This document shows positions 9,022 to 17,788 of a DNA stretch of 20,124 bases, one piece after another. This DNA is from Chara braunii (taxonomy: Eukaryota; Streptophyta; Charophyceae; Charales; Characeae). The DNA lies in contig BFEA01000018.1 in assembly GCA_003427395.1 (NCBI GenBank), positions 976,626 through 996,749 on the forward strand, given 5' to 3'. Position 1 is the stretch's first letter, and each line of letters opens with the position of its first letter. The notes under the pieces were generated by a model. That model saw only the letters and a list, made by a program, of their open reading frames with translations, searched no databases and was not told where the DNA came from. The position numbers and the translations under genes are program-made.

Positions 9022-9115
9022 TTTTTTTTTTGTTTTTTTTTTTTTTTTTTGATAGAAAGAAGCTCCAGTCTATTCGTGGGGAGCAGCACGTGCTGGGAAC
9101 CGGGCCCAGCGTCCC
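9022..9115 (-). mobile_element. Short retroelement 3' end with tail module
   Basis: Read on minus, the tail module (9115-9063) is followed by CTTCTTTCTATC and an interrupted poly(A) (T10-G-T18 at 9022-9050). The hairpin seen before the poly(A) in other copies is absent. The module shows GCTGGG...CCCAGC where the others have GCTGGA...TCCAGC, a paired change that preserves the stem. The 5' end to the right is undefined because I found no target duplication. Confidence 0.7.
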
Positions 9116-10383
9116 ATATGAACATACATCAGTTTATAACACCGGGGCCATTATCCGGCTTCAGCTGAGAAAAACCTGAGAATAGAAAATTTTAATGCTG
9201 ATGATACTAATAATGCCCGTGATGACAAAAAAATGTAGCTACACATGCTGAGTCAGCCATACTGGACTCCTAATCCTGAACAACACCAAGCCCTCCCTTA
9301 CCAGGATATTGCAACTCTAGAACAAGACAAACCTATCCCCCCACTGCCATAGCTGATCTCTCCTCACTACCCAGACTAACCCCACCCCATAGGTTGTCAA
9401 GGTAGCCTCTCCTGGTTCACCATTGGCTTGCTTTCCTCCCTCAGCAAACCCCAACTCTCTCTACAAGGCCTCCTGCCCCTGCCAATTACAGGTTACAGGG
9501 CTATGCCCCAGCTCCGGCCAGCGTTGTTCTGGCATCGGCAACCCAGGAGCACAGAACAAAACAACTTCAGCAGTTATCAGTCTAGGTTCGACGATCCCTG
9601 AATTCCTATATCCCAAATAAAGAAGAAGACCTGGTGTTGCCAAGATTGTAGAGCAGTAGGTGGCTGGTTTTGAAGTATTGAACTGTGTTGAAATTATCAA
9701 ATCGTTTTTTTGACGCGTCGAGTTTATTAGATCGTGAAAAGGATACGCTTCCATTGGTCACAGCTCAAACCAATCCATACCCACTGTACCCTGTCTCATG
9801 CTGCCTCCACCGAGGAAAATCCCTCGGCCCCAACATAAAACAGATCCCCTCCCCTCCCTCCACCACATCCGCGAAGGCAACCAATCCCCTCCTAGAGGCT
9901 GCCTTTGCCCACCCCTTGTCCCTGTATGCCCCCGCTGGGGATGAAGGCGACCAACTCTCCAACCCCGGCCCCAGACTCAGACAATCCCCAATATGCCCTA
10001 CTCCCAATAGGGCTACTGCCTCCCACCATGCAACACCCCTGTAGAATAAGGCTCCCCTATAACAGACCCCAGGGTTAATTTTTTGGGGACAGCTAACTAG
10101 TAGTCTATACCCACAACTGGCCAGCCCTATCTCTCCTTCCCCTAGCTTACCCAAGGCCAGGTGGAGCCCAGGCTGACAGTCCTACCGTCCTTCCCCTGGC
10201 TTGTCCCCTAACTTAGGCCAGGCGGATCTCAGACCTGTTATGGGTAACTACCGTATGTCTGTACCCTGGGTCTCAAAACCCCCCTGCCTACCAAAATTCC
10301 AGCCGTAACCTCTGAAGTCCTATCCCTACTAAAGCGTCTGCAAAATTCAATGTTCAAAATCCCCAATTAGGAAAAGGAAACTC
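9116..10383. other. C-rich intergenic DNA, no gene recognised
   Basis: The plus strand is strongly enriched in C and CCC runs from about 9270 to 10330. Open frames on both strands are compositional and unlike any family I know. A tandem pair with a period of about 55 bp starts at CCTTCCCCTAGCTT (about 10135) and CCTTCCCCTGGCTT (about 10190). GGGGCCATTA-CC followed by GAGCTG-like text near 9144 resembles 13291, so a shared unclassified repeat is possible. Confidence 0.45.
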
Positions 10384-10686
10384 ATGAAAAAACAAAATAA
10401 AGAAAATTTTCCTCAAGAAGTAAGTAATAAAGAAACAGGTAATCGGGATATAGGTAATCAAAGTATAGGTAATCTAGATATAGGTAATCAGGATATCGCT
10501 AATCAGGATGTAAACATTAATGACTATTGGATAATTGGGTAGCCGAAAACGGTACCCTGAGACTGAAAGTTTTCAGATGATTTTAGTATTGATGATAGTA
10601 GTGATGATGATGGAAGTGTTATGGATGACTATTTGAGTGCAGCAGACCTTAGGATAGGAGTGGCGATCAACTTCGCCTACAAATGA
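10384..10686 (+). pseudogene. Degenerate acidic reading frame with GNQDI repeats
   Basis: An ATG at 10384 opens 52 codons ending in TAG (10540-10542); they include five pentapeptide units of the type G-N-x-D/S-I. The same frame, after two more stops (10558-10560, 10564-10566), reads on through an Asp/Ser-rich stretch (DDSSDDDGS, then MDDYLSAADL) to TGA at 10684-10686. Keeping one frame across all segments suggests a decayed coding region rather than chance. The family is not recognised. Short acidic frames further on (near 10710-10810, 11082-11270 and 11603-11731) may belong to the same relic. A non-coding tandem repeat that happens to be open is the alternative. Confidence 0.35.
10438..10512. 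repeat. 15-bp tandem repeat, five units
   Basis: There are five consecutive 15-mers of the type GGTAATCNNGATATA with no length change. The variation lies mainly at bases 8-11 of each unit. The period is a multiple of three, so the reading frame is kept. Confidence 0.9.
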
Positions 10687-11081
10687 ATTATGACTAATGA
10701 AAAAATTGTGATGAGGGTGAGCATGCTAATGAAGCTGCCCAAAAGAAATATTAATTGCTGACCTAAAATGAGGATGATAGTGCTGATGATCATGATACTG
10801 CAGATGACTAGTAATCTTGATGGCGACTTGCTGATAGTGCATCGCCCGACAGACTCGAATTTTATGGCGCGACCTAGATCTTCGATATCTCCTAATCTGC
10901 TGGACCATTTTATCTGAAATTTGGACCAACTCTGCTCCTCGACATAGACCACCAGTGGTCTAATTTTCAGCTCAGGGCGCGCACCCAATTGCGCGCAATC
11001 GTCGAGCGCGCGCGCTATTTTCCTTGCTGCGTGCAGTTTTCTAGCACGCGCGGCTCGTCGTCGTGGCGGTAACCTTGATGG

Positions 11082-11320
11082 ATGATTGTTGAAATGATGA
11101 CGATGATGACTGGTGACTATGATTTCAATGATGATGATAATGATGATGATGATGATGATGCTGATTCTAATGATGATGATGCTGATTCTAATGATGATGA
11201 TGATGATGATGATGCATACTGCTGGCGAGAGTCAACTTCCGATGGGAGAGATCACGATGAAAGTAAATGATGACGATGATGATAATGATGACGATGATCA
11301 CTGATGACTACGATCAAGAT
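11082..11320. repeat. (GAT)n-rich tract encoding poly-Asp
   Basis: GAT/ATG trinucleotides dominate, with a duplicated ATGCTGATTCTAATGATGATG-type unit at about 11157-11200. On the plus strand a 62-codon frame (11082-11270) is mostly Asp and Asn with a Cys/Trp-containing end. It may be the acidic segment of the relic at 10384-10686 expanded by slippage, or a plain trinucleotide microsatellite. Confidence 0.8.
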
Positions 11321-11555
11321 GATGGAATTGCTAATTACGCGCCTTGTGGTGGTGCACTAATGATGGTGATAATAGGGATGGGCAGCGCCCTAGCACCCTG
11401 AAATAGTAAAATATGAATGAGGTGCTTGCACGCTAGCCAACTTACCTTGTTTCCAATACTAGTAATGCAATATTACCGACAAGCTGCTCGCAGCCCCAGT
11501 TACCGCCTTAATGATGATGAAGAGCATCACCCTGATGATATTGATGGCGACGGTG

Positions 11556-11741
11556 AGCAGCCCTAATGATGATAACGGAACCCTTACGTTGTTCCTTTGA
11601 GTCATGCTCGCCAACAGTGATGATGAAGAAATGATGATGGCAATGACGAACAGCCCTGATGATGATGAGGAAACCCCACCATGTTCCTTTGAGTTACGGC
11701 CGATCCCTAATGCTGATGAACGGGAACGTTGGTGATGACGG
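11556..11741. repeat. 93-bp imperfect tandem duplication
   Basis: CAGCCCT followed by GATGATGA-rich text and a shared TGTTCCTTTGAGT starts at 11558 and 11651. The second unit reads through (plus strand ATG 11603 to TGA 11731) as a 42-codon acidic peptide with SPDDDEETPPCSFE; in the first unit the frame is closed. Confidence 0.6.
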
Positions 11742-11770
11742 GTAGCTACTTCACTCGCACTTCGGGTCAC

Positions 11771-12147
11771 CCAAGGCTCACTCCGCTGAACTCCACAGGC
11801 ATCCCCAGAGACGACACCTCACAGGCTCTATGCCACGGGCAAAAACGCAGCAGCAATGGAGTATGAACGCGGAACTCCCATAAAACCCCCGGGAGTCAGT
11901 CTATTCTCCCTGTCAACTTGTGACACGGTATAGCCAAGCACCCTCCCTCCCCGTGCGTGCGCAAAGCGCTTAACAAGCAGCTGCTGTAAGCTCGACCCCC
12001 ATCCCTGCAACACCTTGTCACCCCACCAGTGCCTCTGTCACGCCATCACCATGCAGTACTTCGTTCGTATGAACGCGCCAGAGCGAAGCAGGTTCACGCC
12101 AGGCGCCCTCCCGCTTCGCTGCCTCACTCCGCCGCCACGGTCCGTAC
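11771..12147. other. GC-rich DNA, no gene recognised
   Basis: No defensible frame or RNA gene is seen. AGCGAAG near 12092 and CTTCGCT near 12113 form a short dyad. The stretch leads into the hairpin and TC microsatellite that follow. Confidence 0.4.
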
Positions 12148-12181
12148 CGGGGCGCAGTGCTCCCGGTAGCGCTGCGCCCCG
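12148..12181. other. GC-rich hairpin
   Basis: CGGGGCGCAG (12148-12157) pairs exactly with CTGCGCCCCG (12172-12181). The next four positions pair with one mismatch, leaving a CCCGGT loop. No T run follows, so it is not a canonical terminator. Confidence 0.6.
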
Positions 12182-12240
12182 TGTATGATGTACCTTTCCT
12201 TGTCTCATCCGAGCCTATTGTTGGGTCAGTGGATGAGTGG

Positions 12241-12242
<2 letters not shown>

Positions 12243-12325
<83 letters not shown>

Positions 12326-12336
12326 CTCGCTCTCTC
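12243..12336. repeat. (TC)n microsatellite
   Basis: About 94 bases of TC repeats with two GCTCTC interruptions at the right end. The apparent Arg/Glu and Leu/Ser repeat proteins across it are artefacts of the microsatellite. Confidence 0.97.
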
Positions 12337-12344
12337 AAATTCAT

Positions 12345-13316
12345 GGAGGTTGTGAGCAGTCATAACTTTTTTTTTTGTTTTTGAGACAGTTTTCTAACGG
12401 AAAAAGGTTTGCAACTTTGCGCTAAATATAGAATGAACTGAATAAATATCTAATGTAATGATTGTAATGGAATAAATCTGATTCTATTCTATGAAATAAA
12501 TAATATATAATATCTCTAATTAAATAGAATAATAATTTATTATAGAGATATGCAAATTTTACATTATGCCTTCAATAGAATAGAGAAATTAAATACTAAG
12601 TGTGTGTATTTGTATTGTAACTTTACGATGTCCGCATGACTGTGTCACATGGCATGACTGTGTCACATGTATAATTGCAAAGGTAAGTGTCGAGGATGGA
12701 ATAAGTTGCCGTGGCAAATGCAGCGCACAGGTGCACAGAGGTGTGCTTGCTGCAGGTTACAATATTAAATGACGCGGTGTCACGGTGGTGACATGTGACC
12801 ACCACACACTACCGTATAATGTCCCGTTATGACCAGGGTGCCGTACATGTGTCACAATGTGTGCAAGAACAAAAGTTAACTAGATTGATCATCATCCCAT
12901 GAAATACACTTACGCGGAGCATGGTAAATCACCAGTGGCATTGCCACCGACAGTTGAAAACTGGCGGTCCGGTGACCCAGAGTCCAAAGAAGGTCGAGAA
13001 CCAGTAGGCCCAAAGAATTTAAAGGCCGGCGTTAATTGGAGGGGGGGGGGAATACACAAACTTGGGCAATTTTCATGTGCAGAAGAATGCTCCAAAAGAA
13101 TCTGAAAATAAGTTAGGTTATAACTTATAATCTTTTCCTAAACAATGTTTTAAAAAAAATTGAGAGCGCAAAAAATCCTCACGGCTATTTGCCACTTTTT
13201 TAGTTTTTCGTTTTGAAGAAGCGGCAGTTTTATTATTATATAAAATCAATGAGGCCGGGAATTCCTCAACATCTCAACCCGGACAGTGCTGGGGCCATTA
13301 CCCAGATTAGGCTTGA
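12345..13316. other. AT-rich and mixed intergenic DNA
   Basis: 12400-12600 is very AT-rich, with ATATCTCTA (12510-12518) inverted at 12543-12551. GCATGACTGTGTCACAT is repeated in tandem at about 12634-12669. 12880-13105 is more balanced, with a G10 run near 13041, but I recognise no protein or RNA in it. Confidence 0.45.
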
Positions 13317-13420
13317 GCTGGAAACCGGGTCCAGCGTCCCATTTTCTGTGACTTCAAAAAAGCTGGAAACCGGGTCCAGCGTCCCATTTTCTGTGACTTC
13401 AAAAAAGCTGGAAACCGGAC
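13317..13420. repeat. 45-bp tandem repeat derived from the LINE tail module
   Basis: The unit starts at 13317, 13362 and 13407 (truncated). Each contains GCTGGAAACCGGGTCCAGCG then TCCCATTTTCTGTGACTTC and an A6 run. The two complete units are identical as read. The first half is the plus-strand complement of the retroelement tail module; the second half is new. The period keeps frame, which explains an apparent 15-residue protein repeat that need not be real. Confidence 0.92.
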
Positions 13421-13516
13421 AAAAAAGGCAAAATGAAGAGCGAAGCAACTGAGCTGATGCACCCCCAAAAACCTGTGAATCCTATACTCTGAGATCGAGC
13501 TCTCTTAAACCCTCTG

Positions 13517-13542
13517 AGTAGTAGGGCCTAGACCCTACTACT
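13517..13542 (+). other. Perfect 10-bp hairpin followed by TTTT
   Basis: AGTAGTAGGG and CCCTACTACT enclose a 6-base loop, followed within a few bases by GGTTTTATC. It could be a structured RNA end or a relic palindrome. No Pol III promoter boxes were found upstream. Confidence 0.5.
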
Positions 13543-13717
13543 GGTTTTATCATTCGCTGGTCCAGGAACCTTGATACCCCTTTCCACGACTTTTTGTATG
13601 TCGTAATGTCTGTGCTAACTTAATCTCTGAGCTTTGGAAACCACTGTTGGCTCTACTGTTTCCTTCGCTACCTTAGACCCCCCCTTTTGCTATTGCCCCT
13701 AGAAACCCCTGTCTTTC

Positions 13718-14290
13718 TTAAACCCTATACCCTCGTAGTTCTACCCCGTTTTGGGGGAGTCCTATACCCTGTCTGTCGCCCGAAAACCCTAAACCCCGTC
13801 CGTCTGCGCATGCTACGTTAATATTGTTGCTATAACCCTGCGAGCGCACAGGCCCCAGTGATGTGGGGGCTCCCGTATGGTCTCCTCCCAGTCGATCCTC
13901 CACTGGCTTCGACACGTCGAGCCTCGGAGTGGTGCCTTCTATGCTGCCCAGCTTGCCTGTCCCCAGGCGGTCTTTGATAAATTATTTGTCTATGATGTCT
14001 TGCTTCTTTGTGGGGTCGCCTTTGATCCACTTGACCGTTCTGTGCCAATTGGCTTGGTATTTCGTCTGCCGGAGTTGCATGAAGTTCTCCGATGCCTCCT
14101 GCGTGGAAGTGCTTTTGGGCGGTCCATCGTCTCTTTGCATCTTGTCTTCCATATTGTCCACAACGCTAGCAGACGCAGCTTTCTGAAGACTCTGAGGCTC
14201 TTTTTCCATGTTTCTCGAAGTCTTGGTTCTAATGCTGGCAGGGCCTACAGTCACTGTTCTCATTTTTTCAGTCATTCGCAGACATTCTCT
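13718..14290 (-). pseudogene. Decayed minus-strand coding remnant, family unknown
   Basis: Minus-strand frames here have a charged composition unlike the flanking DNA, for example MTEKMRTVTV, then NMEKEPQSLQKAASASVVDNM, then WHRTVKWIKGDPTKKQ, ending at 13982. Another frame carries on from 13915 to 13718. The piece is cut by the tail copy at 14300 on its 5' side. No domain is recognised; it could be an unrelated mobile-element ORF. Confidence 0.3.
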
Positions 14291-14299
14291 CCGTAAAAT

Positions 14300-14441
14300 G
14301 GGACGCTGGACCCGATTTCCAGCAGGTGATGCTCCCCACCAATAGATGGAGCCTCCCCCCAAGTGTTAGTGCTGTCTGCTCTTATCAGCAGCACTAACAC
14401 TGGTGGGGGTGTTTTTTTTTTTATTAAAAAAAAAAAAAAAA
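14300..14441 (+). mobile_element. Plus-strand retroelement 3' end: tail module, hairpin, poly(A)
   Basis: The tail module (14300-14351) is followed by a hairpin (14362-14401), GGTGGGGGTG, a T12 run and A16 (14426-14441). This is the same order as in the LINE and in the 1974-2341 element, here in the opposite orientation. The 5' end and target duplication were not found, so only the 3' end is defined. Confidence 0.75.
14362..14401 (+). other. Perfect 13-bp hairpin before poly(A)
   Basis: AGTGTTAGTGCTG (14362-14374) and CAGCACTAACACT (14389-14401) pair without mismatch around a 14-base loop. It is the structural equivalent of 2011-2050 and 2697-2730 with a different stem sequence. Confidence 0.85.
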
Positions 14442-14549
14442 GTCCTGTTAGGAGAGTGAGCAGGATGTCCGGTCAGCTGTGTGTTGCTGACCGAGTTCCG
14501 CTCTGTCAGGATTCCTACTCTGGCCCACAGGCCCACAGCCTTTGTGACT

Positions 14550-14689
14550 TCAGACAGTGCAGAAAGCAGTGGGGCAGATCCTCCGGGTCCCCTCATCGCA
14601 GATTGCACAGAATCTGATGTCATCAAGGTCCTGCCTGACTGCCGACGACCTCCGCCTGCTTGACCGGGAGAGTGTGGCAGAAGACAAGC
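14550..14689 (-). pseudogene. Short Cys-rich open stretch on the minus strand
   Basis: About 46 codons are open on the minus strand, ending at TGA (14550-14552). They include C-x2-C-x7-C-x4-C-x2-stop, and after the stop S-H-K-G-C-G. The TGA is one base from a Cys codon, so the pattern resembles a zinc-binding finger interrupted by a nonsense change. No specific finger family can be assigned. Confidence 0.25.
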
Positions 14690-14873
14690 CACTGCATACT
14701 TCTTATCTTGATGTTACCGATGGCGAGGGGGACTTGCCGGTCGATCATTGCTCGGCCTCCAAATCTTCCCGGGATGTGTTTCTCCCACCTCTGTGTCAGT
14801 TTGTTGTCTGTGCTGACCGCTCTTCTTCTGAGCCTGTAGCCGAAACGTGTAGTATAGTCCGCTCCGCCGGATA

Positions 14874-15378
14874 TTAGTTCGCCTTAACGTTTCTGTTCTG
14901 GTACTTGCAGCCTTCGTTTTTCCACGCCCGCTCCGCCGGGTCGAATTCCAAGTCTCGAAGCTGCCTTGCCGGCTCGTATATTCTGCGCCTAGATCGAAAA
15001 GAAGTCTTCGCCCTCTTATGAAGAAGAGTTGACAGGTGTTGGCGTGGTTTGGTTGTGACTTGAGCCCGCACTGTCTTAGGGATGACGTGTGCCGCGAGTC
15101 CCCCGACTGTTCAATATCATGGAGGGTCCACAACGCCCAGTCTCCTGCCAGGCCTGTTATGCTTTGACGTATGACAGCGCCTCTGTGGGCGTGGTCTCCG
15201 AGTGTGATGTGGCCCATTCCCCTGCCGTCCACCATGGCGGTGCTTGAATTAATGCGACCTGGTCCGGTGTTATCGCTTGTAAGAGGGCATCGAGGTGAAG
15301 TTGCAGGTTGTGGCAGCCCTTGAGCGTTTCTCTGAGTTCTGCGCACGTCTTCCAGCGGTTGCTTTGGTGGTTCCACAA
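14874..15378 (-). pseudogene. Decayed minus-strand coding remnants, family unknown
   Basis: Two frames look coding-like. At 15378-15157, WNHQSNRWKTCAELRETL, then HLDALLQAITPDQVALIQAP and SHSETTPTEALSYV are seen. At 15071-14874, basic text with RRRIYEPARQLRDLEFDPAE is seen. They lie in different frames with a closed gap between them, so at least one frameshift is needed. They may be one broken gene together with 13718-14290, split by the tail copy at 14300, but no family is recognised. Confidence 0.35.
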
Positions 15379-15991
15379 TATGTGATTGATCTACCACACG
15401 CTGCGTTCATGCTACATAACCCAGCGTCCATCCTGTGTCGTTAAAGCAACCAGTACACGGCTACCTACCTGGGCCGCGCGCCTGACACCTTGAATTCCGG
15501 AGGCGCGAAATGAAAAAGGGACCGCCGATCCAGTATATCAACGGCAGGCCCAGTGTTTGACGTTTCGTCCTCGTTTTCTTGTGGCAACAAGTTTTGGACT
15601 GCAAGGCTGGGGCCATGTCTGCAGTGTCCTTCAGCCATTGGTTACAGAACAAGCATTGGCGGCCGCGCAGAACTCTTCCGTGTTCCCGGGTCTAGGGACC
15701 TAGGCCGGGATCCCCACCAGCAGGATCAGCGGCAACATCCGCTGAGCAGTCAGAAGACTCTGAACTTATTTTGTCACCTTTTGAAAATATCTCCCGTTGG
15801 CTTCTGTAAGCCCTCTGTATCAGCCTCTTTTTCCTTTCTTGGGAGACAAAAAAAAACGAAAACTTTAAGAAAACAGAGGGTCCAACCTCTTTGTGGGGAG
15901 CAGCATGTGCTTGGAATCGGGTGCAGTGCCACGTTACAGAAAAGAATCCTGTAAAGATAAACTTAAGATGGTAAAGGCAGAGAGAGGCATC

Positions 15992-16029
15992 ATTTTTTTA
16001 TTTTTTTATTTTTATTATTTTTTTTTTTT
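15992..16029. mobile_element. T-rich insertion between similar repeats
   Basis: A T-rich block (T runs split by A) lies between AAAGGCAGAGAGAGGCATCA (15973-15992) and a similar AAAGGCAG-(7 bases)-AGAGAGGCAACATT (16034-16063). It looks like an old poly(A) insertion whose right duplicate gained 7 bases, but imperfect tandem duplication fits too. Confidence 0.4.
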
Positions 16030-16849
16030 AAAGAAAGGCAGCCGGGAAGAGAGAGGCAACATTGATTGCCCTGGCTGGGAACCCAGCAAATAATTGAGAA
16101 AACTTCAAAAAAGGCTCAATTTGCAATATCTTTGCTTTTTGGGGTTACCTTATTTATGCGACACAATTATGATGTCGTGCCACAAAATCTTGCTCATCCT
16201 CCCCTCCTCCCCCCTCCCTCCCCCCCCCCTTACCCAATAAATAAATCGGCCTCTCCTCACCACTCGCCAAATCCCAATTTTATTTATTTATTTATTTTTT
16301 TCTGAATATATCTGAACCTGGAAGTGGTCCCAATTCATTCAAAATGTTGGCATTTTTGCGTGTGGTGTGGCTAGGCCCAAAAGCGCCCCAGGGGCCAGTT
16401 GACAGAAGGGAGGCTAAAACGACACGCTTGTCAGAAAACTGACAGAAAGTTGGCCAGAAATCCTGGAATGACGTTAAAAATAAAAATAGACTAGATTCTC
16501 CCCTCATAAATGCAGGGACACAGAGAGAGGAAACTATGCTTGCAGGGGTCCCCTGTAGATAGTCTTAGGAGTAGGTAGTGGAAGGTAAAAGAAACAGAAG
16601 TAGAGAGAAGAATATAGAAAGAAAGAAAAAAATAAATTAAAAAAATGCAGGGACAAAAACAGGAAAGTTCCCAAAAAAAAATTGAACAATCTAAATAACC
16701 CATTTGTCCCATGAGACTGAACGGTACACACAGTGCTACACACATGTAATAACAGGACAGGAGTCTGAATCTATGACTGCTCAAATCGGACGGATACCAT
16801 AAGATGAGATGAGCGGCTGCCTACAAACCTAGTCTTGCACGAACTAACC

Positions 16850-16868
16850 AAAAAAAAAAAAAAAAAAA
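16850..16868. mobile_element. Bare poly(A)19 insertion with 11-bp duplication
   Basis: A19 lies between perfect copies of GCACGAACTAA at 16837-16847 and 16871-16881, with only CC and CA as extra bases. This is the plus-strand counterpart of the bare poly(T) insertions at 7680 and 8323. Confidence 0.7.
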
Positions 16869-17068
16869 CAGCACGAACTAATCTACCCAAACCTGCAAAC
16901 TACCGCTAATTAGTACACTACCGTCTTCACCCCAAAAGCATCCCCAGTCATAGTAACAGCTGTATTTGGAACAACATTCAGTCTACATACATCCATAATG
17001 ACGCCTGGGAGTTCTATTGGGGTGAATAGGGTAGTTCGTGTACTGGTAAGCTGGGAAGAGTAATTACT

Positions 17069-17102
<34 letters not shown>

Positions 17103-17256
17103 TTCCGATTCGTGAGGCTTTACTTTCGCAGTGAACGCACTGAAATCGTCGCATGTGATACGATTATCCGGATCATCCTTCTGCCTCCTGCTCAGATTAT
17201 CATTTCAACCATTATCCTTCTCCCACTATTTATAGGAACTTGATGAACGAGAATCA

Positions 17257-17307
17257 GCATTCTAGGATTCTAGTATTCTAGGATTCTAGGATCCTAGAAT
17301 CAGCATC
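17257..17307. repeat. 8-bp tandem repeat with a 20-bp palindrome
   Basis: ATTCTAGG-type octamers are repeated five times and end in the perfect palindrome GATTCTAGGATCCTAGAATC (17282-17301). AGAATCAGCAT flanks the array on both sides, and TCCTTCTCCC-C-TTTAT precedes and follows it, so the array lies within a larger tandem duplication of about 93 bp. Confidence 0.85.
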
Positions 17308-17788
17308 TCCTTCTCCCGCTGTTTATTCCTCATCTCTCCGTCGGATCTCCACACTACCCATTTAATGTGCCTCGTTGGTGTTATCTCGCTTGTGTACTCA
17401 ATACCAATCCCCCAACAACTCTACCCAACTCTCAATTCTACCCCTATGTCATACTTCTTCGGCATCGTCGGATTAAATCTTCACCTTCAGCTGATCATTC
17501 CATCGTCCACTCACCAGCGTCATTTCAACTTTATTGCGCAGCAAAGTCATGCCAAAATGCACTGTCTGCTGGATCTCATATGATTATACTTGTCATATCA
17601 GTCGTTGAAGAGATGTCCTACTAGTCGCTTTCTTTTGATCACTAGTGTCAGATCGTACGAATCCCCACTTCTCCACATTCCTTATCCGCGGATTACATCA
17701 ACCATTTTTCGAGGTCTCAAAAAGCCACTGCTGTCTGCGCCTATCCTACTTCAATGTACTGCCTAGTCGGCTGATATAATGACCGGAT

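Larger units (their letters stand above)
15400..17048. other. Intergenic DNA, no gene recognised
   Basis: There is no supported coding frame. A degraded tail-module copy (CTCTTTGTGGGGAGCAGCAT and onward) lies at about 15880-15930 without an adjacent poly(A). C-rich and T-rich blocks lie at 16195-16235 and 16279-16300. 16560-16690 is purine-rich on the plus strand. Confidence 0.45.

Noticed and set aside
10438-10512. CRISPR-like array
   Set aside because: The 15-bp units are contiguous without spacers and vary internally, so this is a plain tandem repeat.
12018-12344. Arg/Glu-repeat and Leu/Ser-repeat proteins
   Set aside because: They are translations of the (TC)n microsatellite, open in several frames only because the repeat lacks stops.
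13700-13800. Interstitial telomere (CCCTAAA) repeats
   Set aside because: Only one AAACCCTAAACCCC and a few ACCCTATACCCT strings are present; there is no regular array.
14714-15397. A 227-residue minus-strand open frame as a gene
   Set aside because: Its residue mix looks out of frame; neighbouring frames over the same DNA (15378-15157 and 15071-14874) look more coding-like, so the long frame is probably a shadow of a decayed sequence.
15659-15713. Clustered NotI, SmaI, AvrII and BamHI sites suggesting a cloning polylinker
   Set aside because: The DNA on both sides is ordinary GC-rich genomic sequence with no vector features, and four sites in 55 GC-rich bases can arise by chance.
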